Of a stretch of 64,000 nucleotides of DNA, positions 17,675 to 26,628 are shown one piece after another. This DNA comes from Catellatospora coxensis (lineage in GTDB: Bacteria; Actinomycetota; Actinomycetes; Mycobacteriales; Micromonosporaceae). Within the stretch, counting starts at the first letter, position 1. Every line of letters starts with the position of its first letter. The stretch lies in the NCBI RefSeq assembly GCF_016862635.1, contig NZ_BONI01000028.1, positions 38,768 through 102,767 on the forward strand, written 5' to 3'. Both the position numbers and the translations under genes were made by a program. The notes beneath the pieces were generated by a model, which searched no databases, was not told the DNA's origin, and saw only the letters and a list, made by a program, of their open reading frames with translations.

Positions 17675-18436
17675 TCAGCGCACGGACTTGGCGAACGTCC
17701 GCGACGAGATGATCAACGCGACCACGGTCAGCGGGGTGAGGATCGCCAGCGCCTGCCAGACCGCGTCGTCACCCGGGTTGCCCGCGAACAGCGCGCGCAC
17801 CCCGTCGGTCGCCCACTTGAACGGGTTGGCCTTGGCGACGTTCTTCAGCCATTCCGGGGCGAAGGTGAGCGGCAGGAAGATGCCCGCCAGCAGCATGATC
17901 GGCTGGATGACCGTGTTCAGCATCGGCGCCATGGCGTCCTCGCTGCGCAGGGTCAGGCCCAGCGCGTAGCCGGTCGACGACAGCAGCAGCGTCATCAGGC
18001 CGATCAGCAGGTATGCCAGCAGCGCGTCGCCGACCGCCACCCGCAGCCCGAACGGCACCGCGAGCAGCGTCACCAGCACGGCCTGGAACAGCAGCTGCAC
18101 GACGTCGCGCAGCGAGCGGCCGAGCAGCAGCGCGACCCGGCTGACCGGGGTGACCCGGTTGCGCTCGATCACGCCGGCCCGCAGCTCGGCGATGATGCCG
18201 AACCCGGAGAAGGCGCTGAACAGGGCGACCATGACCAGCATGCCGGGTACGAAGATCCGGTACGCCTGCTCGTCGGTCATCGGCCCGCCCTGGCTGAGCG
18301 CCTGCTTCATCAGCGGCGCGAACAGCAGCAGGTAGAACATCGGCTGGATGATGCCGACGGCGACCCAGACGGGGTTGCGCAGCAGCAGCTGCATCTGGCG
18401 CTGGAAGACCAGCCAGGTGTCACGAAGGAACTTCAC
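17675..18436 (-). CDS. ABC-2 type transporter permease (DrrB-like)
   Basis: A 253-residue permease with six hydrophobic segments and the ABC2_membrane pattern: SLRDVVQLLFQAVLVTLLAVPFGLRV and GYALGLTLRSEDAMAPMLNTV, with IMLLAGIFLPL before the last helices. It pairs with the ATPase whose stop is 3 nt upstream, so the two are co-translated and form an exporter of the DrrAB type. Such pumps expel hydrophobic drugs or lipids. The substrate is unknown. Confidence 0.86.
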   Translation of the reverse strand: MKFLRDTWLVFQRQMQLLLRNPVWVAVGIIQPMFYLLLFAPLMKQALSQGGPMTDEQAYRIFVPGMLVMVALFSAFSGFGIIAELRAGVIERNRVTPVSRVALLLGRSLRDVVQLLFQAVLVTLLAVPFGLRVAVGDALLAYLLIGLMTLLLSSTGYALGLTLRSEDAMAPMLNTVIQPIMLLAGIFLPLTFAPEWLKNVAKANPFKWATDGVRALFAGNPGDDAVWQALAILTPLTVVALIISSRTFAKSVR

Positions 18437-18439
18437 TGC

Positions 18440-19393
18440 TCAGCTCTCCCTCAGGCTGCGGCCGGTCTTGGCCAGGAACACGTCGTCGAGGCTGGGGCGG
18501 TGCAGCTCGATGCCCTCGATGGCGACGCCCTCGGCGTCCAGGGTGCGCAGCACGTGCGGGATGGCGCTCGCGCCGTCCTCGACGTACAACCGCAGGGACT
18601 GCTCGGTGGTCTCGACCTTGCGCACGTACTCGGCGGTACCGAACAGGTCGGCGGCCCTGGCCACCTCGCGCGCGTTGACGGAGACGACGTCGCCGAGCAC
18701 CTCCTGCTTGAGGTCGGCGGGCGTGCCCTCGGCGACGATCTGGCCGTGGTCCATGATCGCCAGCCGGTCGCAGAGCGCGTCGGCCTCGTCCAGGTAGTGC
18801 GTGGTGAGGAAGACGGTCATGCCCATCTCGCGCAGCTTGCGCACCTCGCCCCACATGTGGGCGCGGGACTGCGGGTCCAGGCCGGTGGTCGGCTCGTCGA
18901 GGAAGACGACCTTCGGGGAGTGGATGATGCCGAGCGCGATGTCGACGCGGCGGCGCTGGCCGCCGGAGTAGGTCTTGCAGCGGCGGTCGGCGTACTCGGA
19001 CAGCTCGAAGGTGTCCAGGGCCTCGGCGGCGCGGCGCTGGGCGTCGGCCTTGCCGATGCCGTACATGCGCGCGTGCAGCACCAGCTCCTCGCGGCCGGTG
19101 GACTCGTCCCAGGTGCTGCCGCCCTGGGCGACGTAGCCGATGCGGCGACGCACCTCGCCCGGCTCCTTGCGCAGGTCGGCGCCCGCGATGACGGCGCTGC
19201 CGCCGTCGGGCTCCAGCAGGGTCGCGAGCATCCGCAGGGTGGTGGTCTTGCCGGCGCCGTTCGGGCCGAGGAAGCCGAAGATCTCGCCCTCGGCGACGCT
19301 CAGGTCGACGCCGCGTACCGCCTCCACGGTCTTCGTCTCGCGACCGGCACGGGAGCGGAAGGACTTCCGCAGCCCGGAGGTCTCGATGATCAT
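18440..19393 (-). CDS. ABC transporter ATP-binding protein (DrrA-like)
   Basis: A 317-residue ATPase from ATG 19393. Walker A is GPNGAGKT (residues 43-50), the signature TYSGGQRRR lies around residue 145, and Walker B is VVFLDEPTTGLDPQSR with the D-loop following. The switch is TTHYLDEAD. After the nucleotide-binding domain comes an additional domain of about 95 residues (from EGTPADLKQEVLGDVVSVNA), usual in DrrA/daunorubicin-resistance ATPases. Its start overlaps a palindrome-rich segment (19399-19439) downstream of the padR gene, suggesting control by the PadR regulator. With the permease it forms an exporter. Confidence 0.9.
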   Translation of the reverse strand: MIIETSGLRKSFRSRAGRETKTVEAVRGVDLSVAEGEIFGFLGPNGAGKTTTLRMLATLLEPDGGSAVIAGADLRKEPGEVRRRIGYVAQGGSTWDESTGREELVLHARMYGIGKADAQRRAAEALDTFELSEYADRRCKTYSGGQRRRVDIALGIIHSPKVVFLDEPTTGLDPQSRAHMWGEVRKLREMGMTVFLTTHYLDEADALCDRLAIMDHGQIVAEGTPADLKQEVLGDVVSVNAREVARAADLFGTAEYVRKVETTEQSLRLYVEDGASAIPHVLRTLDAEGVAIEGIELHRPSLDDVFLAKTGRSLRES

Positions 19394-19398
19394 TTTTA

Positions 19399-19439
19399 CT
19401 CCAAGGTCAGGGGTGACCTGGAGCCTAGGACCGCGGTCC
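19399..19439. promoter_or_regulatory. Palindromic operator candidates ahead of the ABC exporter
   Basis: Two palindromes lie between the padR stop and the exporter start. CTCCAAGGTCA/TGACCTGGAG (19399-19423) is imperfect by one base and spans the ATPase ribosome site. GGACCGCGGTCC (19428-19439) is a perfect 12-bp palindrome. PadR proteins bind dyad sequences of this size near their own operon. This is inference. Confidence 0.5.
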
Positions 19440-19457
19440 GACAGTAGTCAAGTTTGA

Positions 19458-20066
19458 TTAATCGGTTGCGGAGTGACCGAACCCGCGCTTCCAGCGCTCC
19501 TGCAACTCATCCGACAGGTACGGCTCCCCCGCCTCGATGCGCTCGGCCACCCGCTCGCACCAGGCGATCTCGCCCTCGTTGCGAGCCACACCCAGTTCGA
19601 GCATCCAGCGCACGTGGGTCGGCTTGTTCTCCGGCACCGCCCAGCCCGAGGCGATCGCCGCCGCGGCGCCCTCGTTGTCGGCCCGCAGCCGCGTGGCCCG
19701 GTGCCGCAGCGCGGCGGCCACCTCGTCCCGGGGCAGCTCCGTCATCAGCGAGAACCCCGCCAGGAACGGGTCCTCCACCTCCCGCTGCTCCCACAGCGCC
19801 GCCGACAGCAGGTCACGGAACTGCTCATCCCCCTTCGGGGTCATCTCGTATCGCGTCCGCGCGGGCCGCCCGCCCACCTGCTCGCTGCCGACCTCCCGCA
19901 GCGCGCCCTCCTCGGCGAGCTTCTTCAGCGCGTGGTACACCGAACCGGGCTGCACGTTGGCCCACTTGTCGGCGTGCCAGCTCAGCAGCTCCCGGCGTAC
20001 GTCGTAGCCGTGCACCGGCTGCGCCATGCGCACCACGCCGAGGATCATCATTCGGGTCGTCGACAC
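19458..20066 (-). CDS. PadR family transcriptional regulator
   Basis: A 202-residue regulator. The N-terminal winged helix (residues about 4-85) has the PadR pattern MMILGVVRMAQPVHGYDVRREL and NVQPGSVYHALKKLAEEGAL, then the wing VGGRPARTRYEMTPKGDEQF. The C-terminal half is helical and probably dimerises. It starts at GTG 20066; ATG codons at residues 6 and 7 are alternatives. It lies 64 nt upstream of the ABC exporter ATPase on the same strand, so it most likely represses this exporter in answer to a bound substrate. Confidence 0.88.
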   Translation of the reverse strand: MSTTRMMILGVVRMAQPVHGYDVRRELLSWHADKWANVQPGSVYHALKKLAEEGALREVGSEQVGGRPARTRYEMTPKGDEQFRDLLSAALWEQREVEDPFLAGFSLMTELPRDEVAAALRHRATRLRADNEGAAAAIASGWAVPENKPTHVRWMLELGVARNEGEIAWCERVAERIEAGEPYLSDELQERWKRGFGHSATD

Positions 20067-20128
20067 GGTGAACAGTGTGCGGCCGGATCAGCGATCCGGG
20101 GTATGCCACCCCCACCAGCAGTGATCTG

Positions 20129-20173
20129 AACGAGCGTTCATGACACAGGTCACATGGCACCTGAGCGCTCGTT
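20129..20173. promoter_or_regulatory. Inverted AACGAGCG sites upstream of accA3
   Basis: AACGAGCGTT (20129-20138) and AGCGCTCGTT (20164-20173) form an inverted pair in the 157-bp gap between padR and accA3. Each contains GAGCG/CGCTC, as for a TetR-type regulator with two half sites or two operators. The region also contains the divergent padR promoter. Function is unproven. Confidence 0.4.
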
Positions 20174-20223
20174 AATGATCAACTCCACCGATAGACTCCG
20201 CCCAGGCCCGTTCGGGGAGGACG

Positions 20224-21984
20224 ATGATGACGATGCTGTCCAAAGTGTTGATCGCGAACCGTGGCGAGATCGCCGTACGCGTGGCACGCGCGTGCCGCGA
20301 CGCGGGCCTGGCCAGCGTCGCCGTGTACGCCGACGGCGACCGCGACGCCCTGCACGTGACCATCGCCGACGAGGCGTACGCGCTAGGCGGCGAGACCAGC
20401 GCCGACACCTACCTGCGCATCGACAAGCTGATCGAGGTCGCGCAGCGCTCCGGTGCGGACGCGGTGCACCCCGGCTACGGCTTCCTCTCCGAGAACGCCG
20501 CGTTCGCCGAAGCCGTCATCGAAGCGGGCCTGACCTGGGTCGGCCCCACCCCGCAAGCCATCCGCGACCTCGGCGACAAGGTCACCGCCCGGCACATCGC
20601 CCAGCGTGCCGGCGCTCCCCTGGTCCCCGGCACGCCCGACCCGGTGAAGCACGCCGACGAGATCGTCGCCTTCGCCCAGCAGCACGGGCTGCCCGTCGCC
20701 ATCAAGGCGGCGTTCGGCGGCGGCGGCCGCGGCCTCAAGGTCGCCCGCACCATCGAGGAGATCCCCGAGCTGTTCGACTCGGCCACCCGCGAGGCGGTCG
20801 CCGCGTTCGGCCGGGGCGAGTGCTTCGTCGAGCGATACCTCGACCGGCCCCGCCACGTCGAGGCGCAGGTGCTGGCCGACCAGCACGGCAACGTCATCGT
20901 GGTGGGCACCCGCGACTGCTCGCTGCAGCGCCGCCACCAGAAGCTGGTCGAGGAGGCCCCCGCGCCGTTCCTGACCGACACCCAGCGCGCCGCCATTCAC
21001 GACTCGGCAAAGGCGATCTGCCGCGAGGCCGGATACCACGGCGCGGGCACCGTCGAATACCTCGTCGGCGTCGACGGCACCATCTCCTTCCTGGAGGTCA
21101 ACACCCGGCTCCAGGTCGAGCACCCGGTCACCGAGGAGACCTCCGGCATCGACCTGGTCCGCGAGCAGTTCCGCATCGCCGCGGGCGAGAAGCTGCGCCT
21201 GCAGGCCGATCCGGCCCCGCGCGGCCACTCGATCGAGTTCCGGATCAACGGCGAGGACCCGGGCCGCAACTTCCTGCCCGCCCCCGGCGCGATCACCCGG
21301 ATGCACCTGCCCGGCGGTCCCGGCGTACGCGTCGACACGGGCTTCGAGACCGGCAACGTGATCAGCGGCAACTTCGACTCGCTGCTCGCCAAGGTGATCA
21401 TCACCGGCGAGAACCGCACCGAGGCCCTGGAGCGGGCCCGCCGCGCCCTGGACGAGATGGTCGTCGAGGGCATGGCCACCGCTCTGCCGTTCCACCGCGC
21501 CATCGTCCGCGACCCCGCGTTCGTCGAGTTCACCGTGCACACCCGGTGGATCGAGACGGAGTGGCACAACACCGTGCCGCCGTTCGCCGCCGCGGTCGCC
21601 ACCGACGAGGAGGCCGGCGAGCGGCAGACCGTCGTGGTCGAGGTCGGCGGCAAGCGCCTGGAGGTCTCCCTTCCGGCCTCGTTCGGGGGTACGGCAGCAG
21701 CCGCGCCCGCCGCGGCCGGACGCCCCGCCAAGCGGGCCGGAGCCAGGCGCGGCGCGAAGGTCGCCGCGGGCGGCGACGCGCTGACCGCCCCCATGCAGGG
21801 CACCATCGTCAAGCTCGCGGTCGCCGACGGCGACACCGTGGCCGAGGGCGACACCGTCGTGGTCCTGGAGGCCATGAAGATGGAACAGCCCCTCACCGCC
21901 CACAAGGCGGGCGTCATCACCGGCCTGAGCGCGGCGGTCGGCGAGGTCGTCCAGTCCGGCACCACCCTCTGCGAGATCAAGTAA
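20224..21984 (+). CDS. accA3: Acetyl-/propionyl-CoA carboxylase alpha subunit (biotin carboxylase + carrier)
   Basis: A 586-residue biotinylated subunit. It carboxylates biotin with bicarbonate and ATP and presents it to PccB-type partners. The biotin carboxylase part covers residues about 5-450: [21 protein letters not shown] at the N-terminus, the ATP-grasp glycine loop [13 protein letters not shown], and [15 protein letters not shown] with the catalytic EVN..R. The C-terminal carrier domain (about 510-586) has the biotinylation motif EAMKMEQP, with biotin-accepting Lys552. ATG 20224 is used (a second ATG is two codons further in). An unusual linker of Ala/Lys/Arg separates the two halves. 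It functions with the PccB, AccE and BirA gene products of this window. Confidence 0.94.
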   Translation: MMTMLSKVLIANRGEIAVRVARACRDAGLASVAVYADGDRDALHVTIADEAYALGGETSADTYLRIDKLIEVAQRSGADAVHPGYGFLSENAAFAEAVIEAGLTWVGPTPQAIRDLGDKVTARHIAQRAGAPLVPGTPDPVKHADEIVAFAQQHGLPVAIKAAFGGGGRGLKVARTIEEIPELFDSATREAVAAFGRGECFVERYLDRPRHVEAQVLADQHGNVIVVGTRDCSLQRRHQKLVEEAPAPFLTDTQRAAIHDSAKAICREAGYHGAGTVEYLVGVDGTISFLEVNTRLQVEHPVTEETSGIDLVREQFRIAAGEKLRLQADPAPRGHSIEFRINGEDPGRNFLPAPGAITRMHLPGGPGVRVDTGFETGNVISGNFDSLLAKVIITGENRTEALERARRALDEMVVEGMATALPFHRAIVRDPAFVEFTVHTRWIETEWHNTVPPFAAAVATDEEAGERQTVVVEVGGKRLEVSLPASFGGTAAAAPAAAGRPAKRAGARRGAKVAAGGDALTAPMQGTIVKLAVADGDTVAEGDTVVVLEAMKMEQPLTAHKAGVITGLSAAVGEVVQSGTTLCEIK

Positions 21985-21998
21985 CCCTCCGCCTGCCG

Positions 21999-22057
21999 CA
22001 ACTCTTAAAGACTTGCGGCCTCAGAGACGCTCTGAGGCCGCAAGTCTTTAAAAGTTG
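21999..22057. terminator. Very strong bidirectional terminator hairpin (family B copy 1)
   Basis: Arms of 28 bp with one mismatch and a 3-nt loop (21999-22026 and 22030-22057) lie between the convergent accA3 and guaB1. The tip core is TTGCGGCCTCAGAG. It is far stronger than needed for ordinary termination. Relatives with the CAACTCTTAAAGA core occur at 25560 and 63968. Confidence 0.85.
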
Positions 22058-22070
22058 AGGAGCTCTGCGG

Positions 22071-23567
<1,497 letters not shown>

Positions 23568-24629
23568 TCAGAGACGCCGCCAGGTCGCGGCACGGCCGAC
23601 GCCGTCCACTGCCACGATGTCGTCTTTCCGGAGTTGGTCGAGGACGATGCGAATGGTCGGATCGCTGATCCCCGGAAGCGCCTGGCGGATATCGGCAAGC
23701 CGAAAGACACCGGGTGCCTGCCGCCGGACGTAGTCACGGACGCGGTCCTGTTTGTTCCCCGTGCTGCGGTCGGCGGCCGCGCGCCGGCCGAACAATCGGT
23801 AGGCCTCAGCCAGCGTCGCGACGAAGTAGCCGAGCCAGGGCCACGGATCGGCTCGGTGCTCATGCCAGCCGCGGGTGGAGTTCAGCAGTGCCTGGTAGTA
23901 CTCGTCCGCCGAATCAGCGATCAGCTGTTCGAGGCTCACGTAGCGGACCACCTCGTATCCGGAGTCGGCCAGCAGGGCGTTGGTGATCACCCGGGCGACC
24001 CGTCCGTTGCCGTCCTCGAAGGGATGCACGATGGTCAGGTCCAGCACGAAAAGCCCGATGAGCAGCACCGGGTGGTGGGTACCGGCAGCCATCGCAGCCT
24101 GGAAGCGGTCGATCAGCTCCGCCATGTAGAACTCGGTCCGCGCGGCGGGCACGGGGCGGAACCTGACCGTGGTGCTGCCGTCGGCGGCACGATCGACCAC
24201 CACGTTGTCGTGCGGCTTGAACTGCCCGCCGGGGCTGGCCGTCCGGCCGAAGAGCAACCGGTGGAGGTGCAGCACCAGACCAAGGTTCACGGGTTGCCAC
24301 GACGACTGGAACAGATAGTCGAGCGCGTCCCGGTATCCGGCCAGTTCCTGCTCGCTGCGTGTACGCAGGACCATGGTCCGGCCCTCGATGATCTTCTCAG
24401 CCCGAAGCTGGTCCGGGACGACGATGCCTTCGATCTCGGACGACGCGGTGACACTGGCGACCCGCGCTCGCCTGGCCAGCGATGCGAGCACTCCGGGCAG
24501 CTGGTTGCGATAGAGCCCCTCGGAACCCTGGCCGATGTCGACCGTCCTGAGCAACGTGACGACACGTGCCGGAACGCTACCCAGCAGCGTGTCGAGTTCC
24601 GTGAACCCGTGCACGCGGAAACCTACCAA
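23568..24629 (-). CDS. Fic domain protein with N-terminal inhibitory helix and winged-helix tail
   Basis: A 353-residue Fic (filamentation induced by cAMP) protein. Fic enzymes transfer AMP from ATP to hydroxyl side chains of target proteins. The inhibitory motif SSEIEG lies at residues 63-68 (class II type, N-terminal), and the active-site loop HPFEDGNGR at 202-210 has the catalytic His202. A C-terminal part (about 290-353) ends with an HTH-like segment, ISDPTIRIVLDQLRKDDIVA, suggesting DNA binding. The start is TTG 24629 (a stop codon sits right upstream; GTG 24614 is an alternative) with no clear ribosome site. A strong palindrome lies directly upstream (24632-24681). It could be a host-regulatory or defence-type AMPylator; the target is unknown. 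Confidence 0.85.
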   Translation of the reverse strand: MVGFRVHGFTELDTLLGSVPARVVTLLRTVDIGQGSEGLYRNQLPGVLASLARRARVASVTASSEIEGIVVPDQLRAEKIIEGRTMVLRTRSEQELAGYRDALDYLFQSSWQPVNLGLVLHLHRLLFGRTASPGGQFKPHDNVVVDRAADGSTTVRFRPVPAARTEFYMAELIDRFQAAMAAGTHHPVLLIGLFVLDLTIVHPFEDGNGRVARVITNALLADSGYEVVRYVSLEQLIADSADEYYQALLNSTRGWHEHRADPWPWLGYFVATLAEAYRLFGRRAAADRSTGNKQDRVRDYVRRQAPGVFRLADIRQALPGISDPTIRIVLDQLRKDDIVAVDGVGRAATWRRL

Positions 24630-24631
24630 TC

Positions 24632-24681
24632 AATGAGCTAAACATACTAAGAACGAGTCGGATTAGTTAGTTTAGCTCATT
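24632..24681. promoter_or_regulatory. Palindromic control element ahead of the Fic gene
   Basis: AATGAGCTAAAC (24632-24643) and GTTTAGCTCATT (24670-24681) are perfect inverted copies, and the pairing extends inward with ACTAA/TTAGT to 17 of 19 positions. The segment is AT-rich against very GC-rich flanks. It could be an autoregulatory operator for the Fic protein with its winged helix, or a terminator for the upstream transglutaminase gene. A second small inverted repeat, CGCTAA/TTAGCG, lies at 24682-24697. Confidence 0.6.
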
Positions 24682-24692
24682 GCGCTAAGCGT

Positions 24693-25541
24693 TTAGCGGA
24701 TCCGGGTCAGCGTGACCTCGACGGACTGGCCGGTGTTGGAGGGACCCGCGTAGACGCCCTTGAGTGGGGGTACGTCGCCGTAGTCGCGGCCGCGGCCGAC
24801 GGTCACGTGGCGCTCGCCGACCGGGACACCGTTCGTCGGGTCGTACGCCTGCCACTGGCCCGACCACCACTCCACCCAGGCGTGGCTCTGCCCGGTGACG
24901 GGCTTGCCCAGCGGCGCGTCCGGGGTCGGGTGCAGGTAGCCGGAGACGTACCGGGCGGGCAGGCCCATGGCCCGCAGCAGCGCCACCGACAGGTGCGAGA
25001 TGTCCTGGCAGACGCCCTGCTTCTGCCGCCACACGTGCACCGCGTCGGTCATCACCCCGGTGGCCCCCGGCGTGTACTCGACCTCCCGCCGGACCAGGTC
25101 GAACACGGCCGGTGCCGCCTCGTCCGGCCCGTACGCGGCACGCAGCTCGGCGGCGAGCGCGCCCAGTTCCTCGTCGAGCGCCGTGCGCGGCGTGGGCAGC
25201 AGCAGCTCCTGCCAGCGGTCGACCTCGTCCGGGTCGGCCAGCTCCGCCCAGGACAGGCCGCCGGTGGGCGGCGCGGCCGGGCCGGAGGTCTCCACGGTCG
25301 CGTCGGCGATCACCTCCAGCACCTCGTGCGGCACCTGGACGTCGAACGAGGTCACCGTCGTGCCCCAGTAGTCCTGGTAGCGATAGGTGCGCGCGGTGGG
25401 CCACACGCTGACCCGGGCGTCGAGCACCGTCTGCCGCGCCTCCGAACCGGGCGACATCCGCGCCTCGTTGTACGACGAGGCCACCGGCCCCCCGTACTGA
25501 AACCCCGTCCGATGCCGAATCTGCAACCGCCACCCCGTCAT
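24693..25541 (-). CDS. Transglutaminase-like protein (alpha-E/ATP-grasp operon)
   Basis: A 282-residue protein from ATG 25541, preceded by GGGAGGAG. The N-terminal region MTGWRLQIRHRTGFQYGGPV is the beta-rich transglutaminase N domain (residues about 1-95). The transglutaminase-like core (about 150-240) has the catalytic Cys in QKQGVCQDISHLSVALLRAMGLPARYVSGYL, His in GQSHAWVEWW and Asp in YDPTNG. This is the papain-like Cys-His-Asp triad. In this family context the enzyme is thought to act on peptides, hydrolysing or crosslinking amide bonds, together with the ATP-grasp and alpha-E proteins (Iyer and Aravind's amidoligase predictions). It is last in the operon ATP-grasp, alpha-E, transglutaminase. 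Confidence 0.88.
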   Translation of the reverse strand: MTGWRLQIRHRTGFQYGGPVASSYNEARMSPGSEARQTVLDARVSVWPTARTYRYQDYWGTTVTSFDVQVPHEVLEVIADATVETSGPAAPPTGGLSWAELADPDEVDRWQELLLPTPRTALDEELGALAAELRAAYGPDEAAPAVFDLVRREVEYTPGATGVMTDAVHVWRQKQGVCQDISHLSVALLRAMGLPARYVSGYLHPTPDAPLGKPVTGQSHAWVEWWSGQWQAYDPTNGVPVGERHVTVGRGRDYGDVPPLKGVYAGPSNTGQSVEVTLTRIR

Positions 25542-25559
25542 GCCCGCTCCTCCCTGGCG

Positions 25560-25621
25560 CAACTCTGAAAGACATGCGCCTTCGGCGCGATCTGGAGGCC
25601 GCGACTCTTCAAGAGTCGCGG
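25560..25621. repeat. Palindromic element, family B copy 2
   Basis: The element begins CAACTCTGAAAGACATGCGC, similar to the accA3/guaB1 hairpin. It then holds two small hairpins: GCGCC/GGCGC, and a perfect 11-bp pair, CCGCGACTCTT (25599-25609) and AAGAGTCGCGG (25611-25621), with a 1-nt spacer. It lies between the alpha-E and transglutaminase genes, within a same-strand operon. Confidence 0.65.
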
Positions 25622-25671
25622 CAGGGGCGGGGGCGGCGGCCGCAGGCCGCGCGGCGGCACAGGTGGGGCGG

Positions 25672-26628
25672 TCATGCGACGGCTCCGGCTTGCCAGTGGA
25701 CGGCGGCGGTCTGGCGGAAGTAGCGGGCCGAGACCGCGTCGTTGACCTGGGAGCAGGTGCGTTCCAGGCCGGACAGGACCGGGCCGAGGTCGGCGAGCAG
25801 CTCGTCGGGCGAGCGGTAGGCCAGGTCGGTGCGGGCGCGGCCGAGGATGCGCTGCGCGTCGGTGCCCATGCCGACCCGGCCGGTGCGGGTGGTGCCCGCG
25901 ACGGGTTCCAGCTCGGCCAGGCAGGACTCGGCGGTGACCAGCGCGGCCAGGATCGACCGCGGGAACAGCCGGTCGAGCAGCAGGAACTCGGCGGCATGCC
26001 GGTCGCTCAGCGAGCCGCGGTACGTGCGCAGGTAGGTCTCCCACGCCCCGCACGAGCGCAGCAGAGTCAGCCAGTTCGGGATGCTGCCGCCCGCGCGGGT
26101 GTGCGTGGACAGCAGCCGGGCGGTCATGTCCACGCGTTCGACGCTGCGGCCCAGCACCAGGAACAGCCAGCCCTCGTCGCGGCTCATGGTGGCGTCGGCG
26201 AGCCCGGCCAGCACCGAGCAGCGCTCGCGTACCCAGGTGAAGAACTGGTGCACGCCGCCCTCCTCGATGCGGCGGCGCGAGCCGGCCAGGCCGAGCCAGG
26301 TGGTGTTCAGGCACTCCCACATCTCGGCGCTGACGGTCTCCCGGGCGCCGCGGGCGTTCTCCCGGGCCGCGGCCAGCGCGCCGAGCACCGAGCTGGTGCT
26401 GGTCAGGTCGAGGCCGAGGCGCTCGACGACGCCGGGCAGGCTGGCGCTCTCGTGCTCGCCGATCGGCAGGCCCATGACCGCGAGCAGCGATCGGCAGGCC
26501 TGCTCCTCGTCGGTCCACGGGTCCTGCAGCATGCGGTGCAGGTGCACGTCGAGGATGCGGGCGGTGTCCTCGGCCCGTTCGACGTAGCGGCCGATCCAGT
26601 ACAGCGATTCGGCGATCCGGCTCAGCAT
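25672..26628 (-). CDS. Alpha-E domain protein
   Basis: A 318-residue helical protein of the alpha-E family (formerly DUF403). Its N-terminal signature MLSRIAESLYWIGRYVERAE is diagnostic, with the repeated pattern VSAEMWECLNTTWLGL and RDEGWLFLVLGRSVERVDMTARLL. Alpha-E proteins have no known catalytic activity but almost always travel with a circularly permuted ATP-grasp and a transglutaminase, and are predicted to bind or present the peptide product. ATG 26628 overlaps the end of the ATP-grasp gene by 7 nt, with GGGAGGGATCG as ribosome site inside that gene, so translation is coupled. Confidence 0.9.
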   Translation of the reverse strand: MLSRIAESLYWIGRYVERAEDTARILDVHLHRMLQDPWTDEEQACRSLLAVMGLPIGEHESASLPGVVERLGLDLTSTSSVLGALAAARENARGARETVSAEMWECLNTTWLGLAGSRRRIEEGGVHQFFTWVRERCSVLAGLADATMSRDEGWLFLVLGRSVERVDMTARLLSTHTRAGGSIPNWLTLLRSCGAWETYLRTYRGSLSDRHAAEFLLLDRLFPRSILAALVTAESCLAELEPVAGTTRTGRVGMGTDAQRILGRARTDLAYRSPDELLADLGPVLSGLERTCSQVNDAVSARYFRQTAAVHWQAGAVA

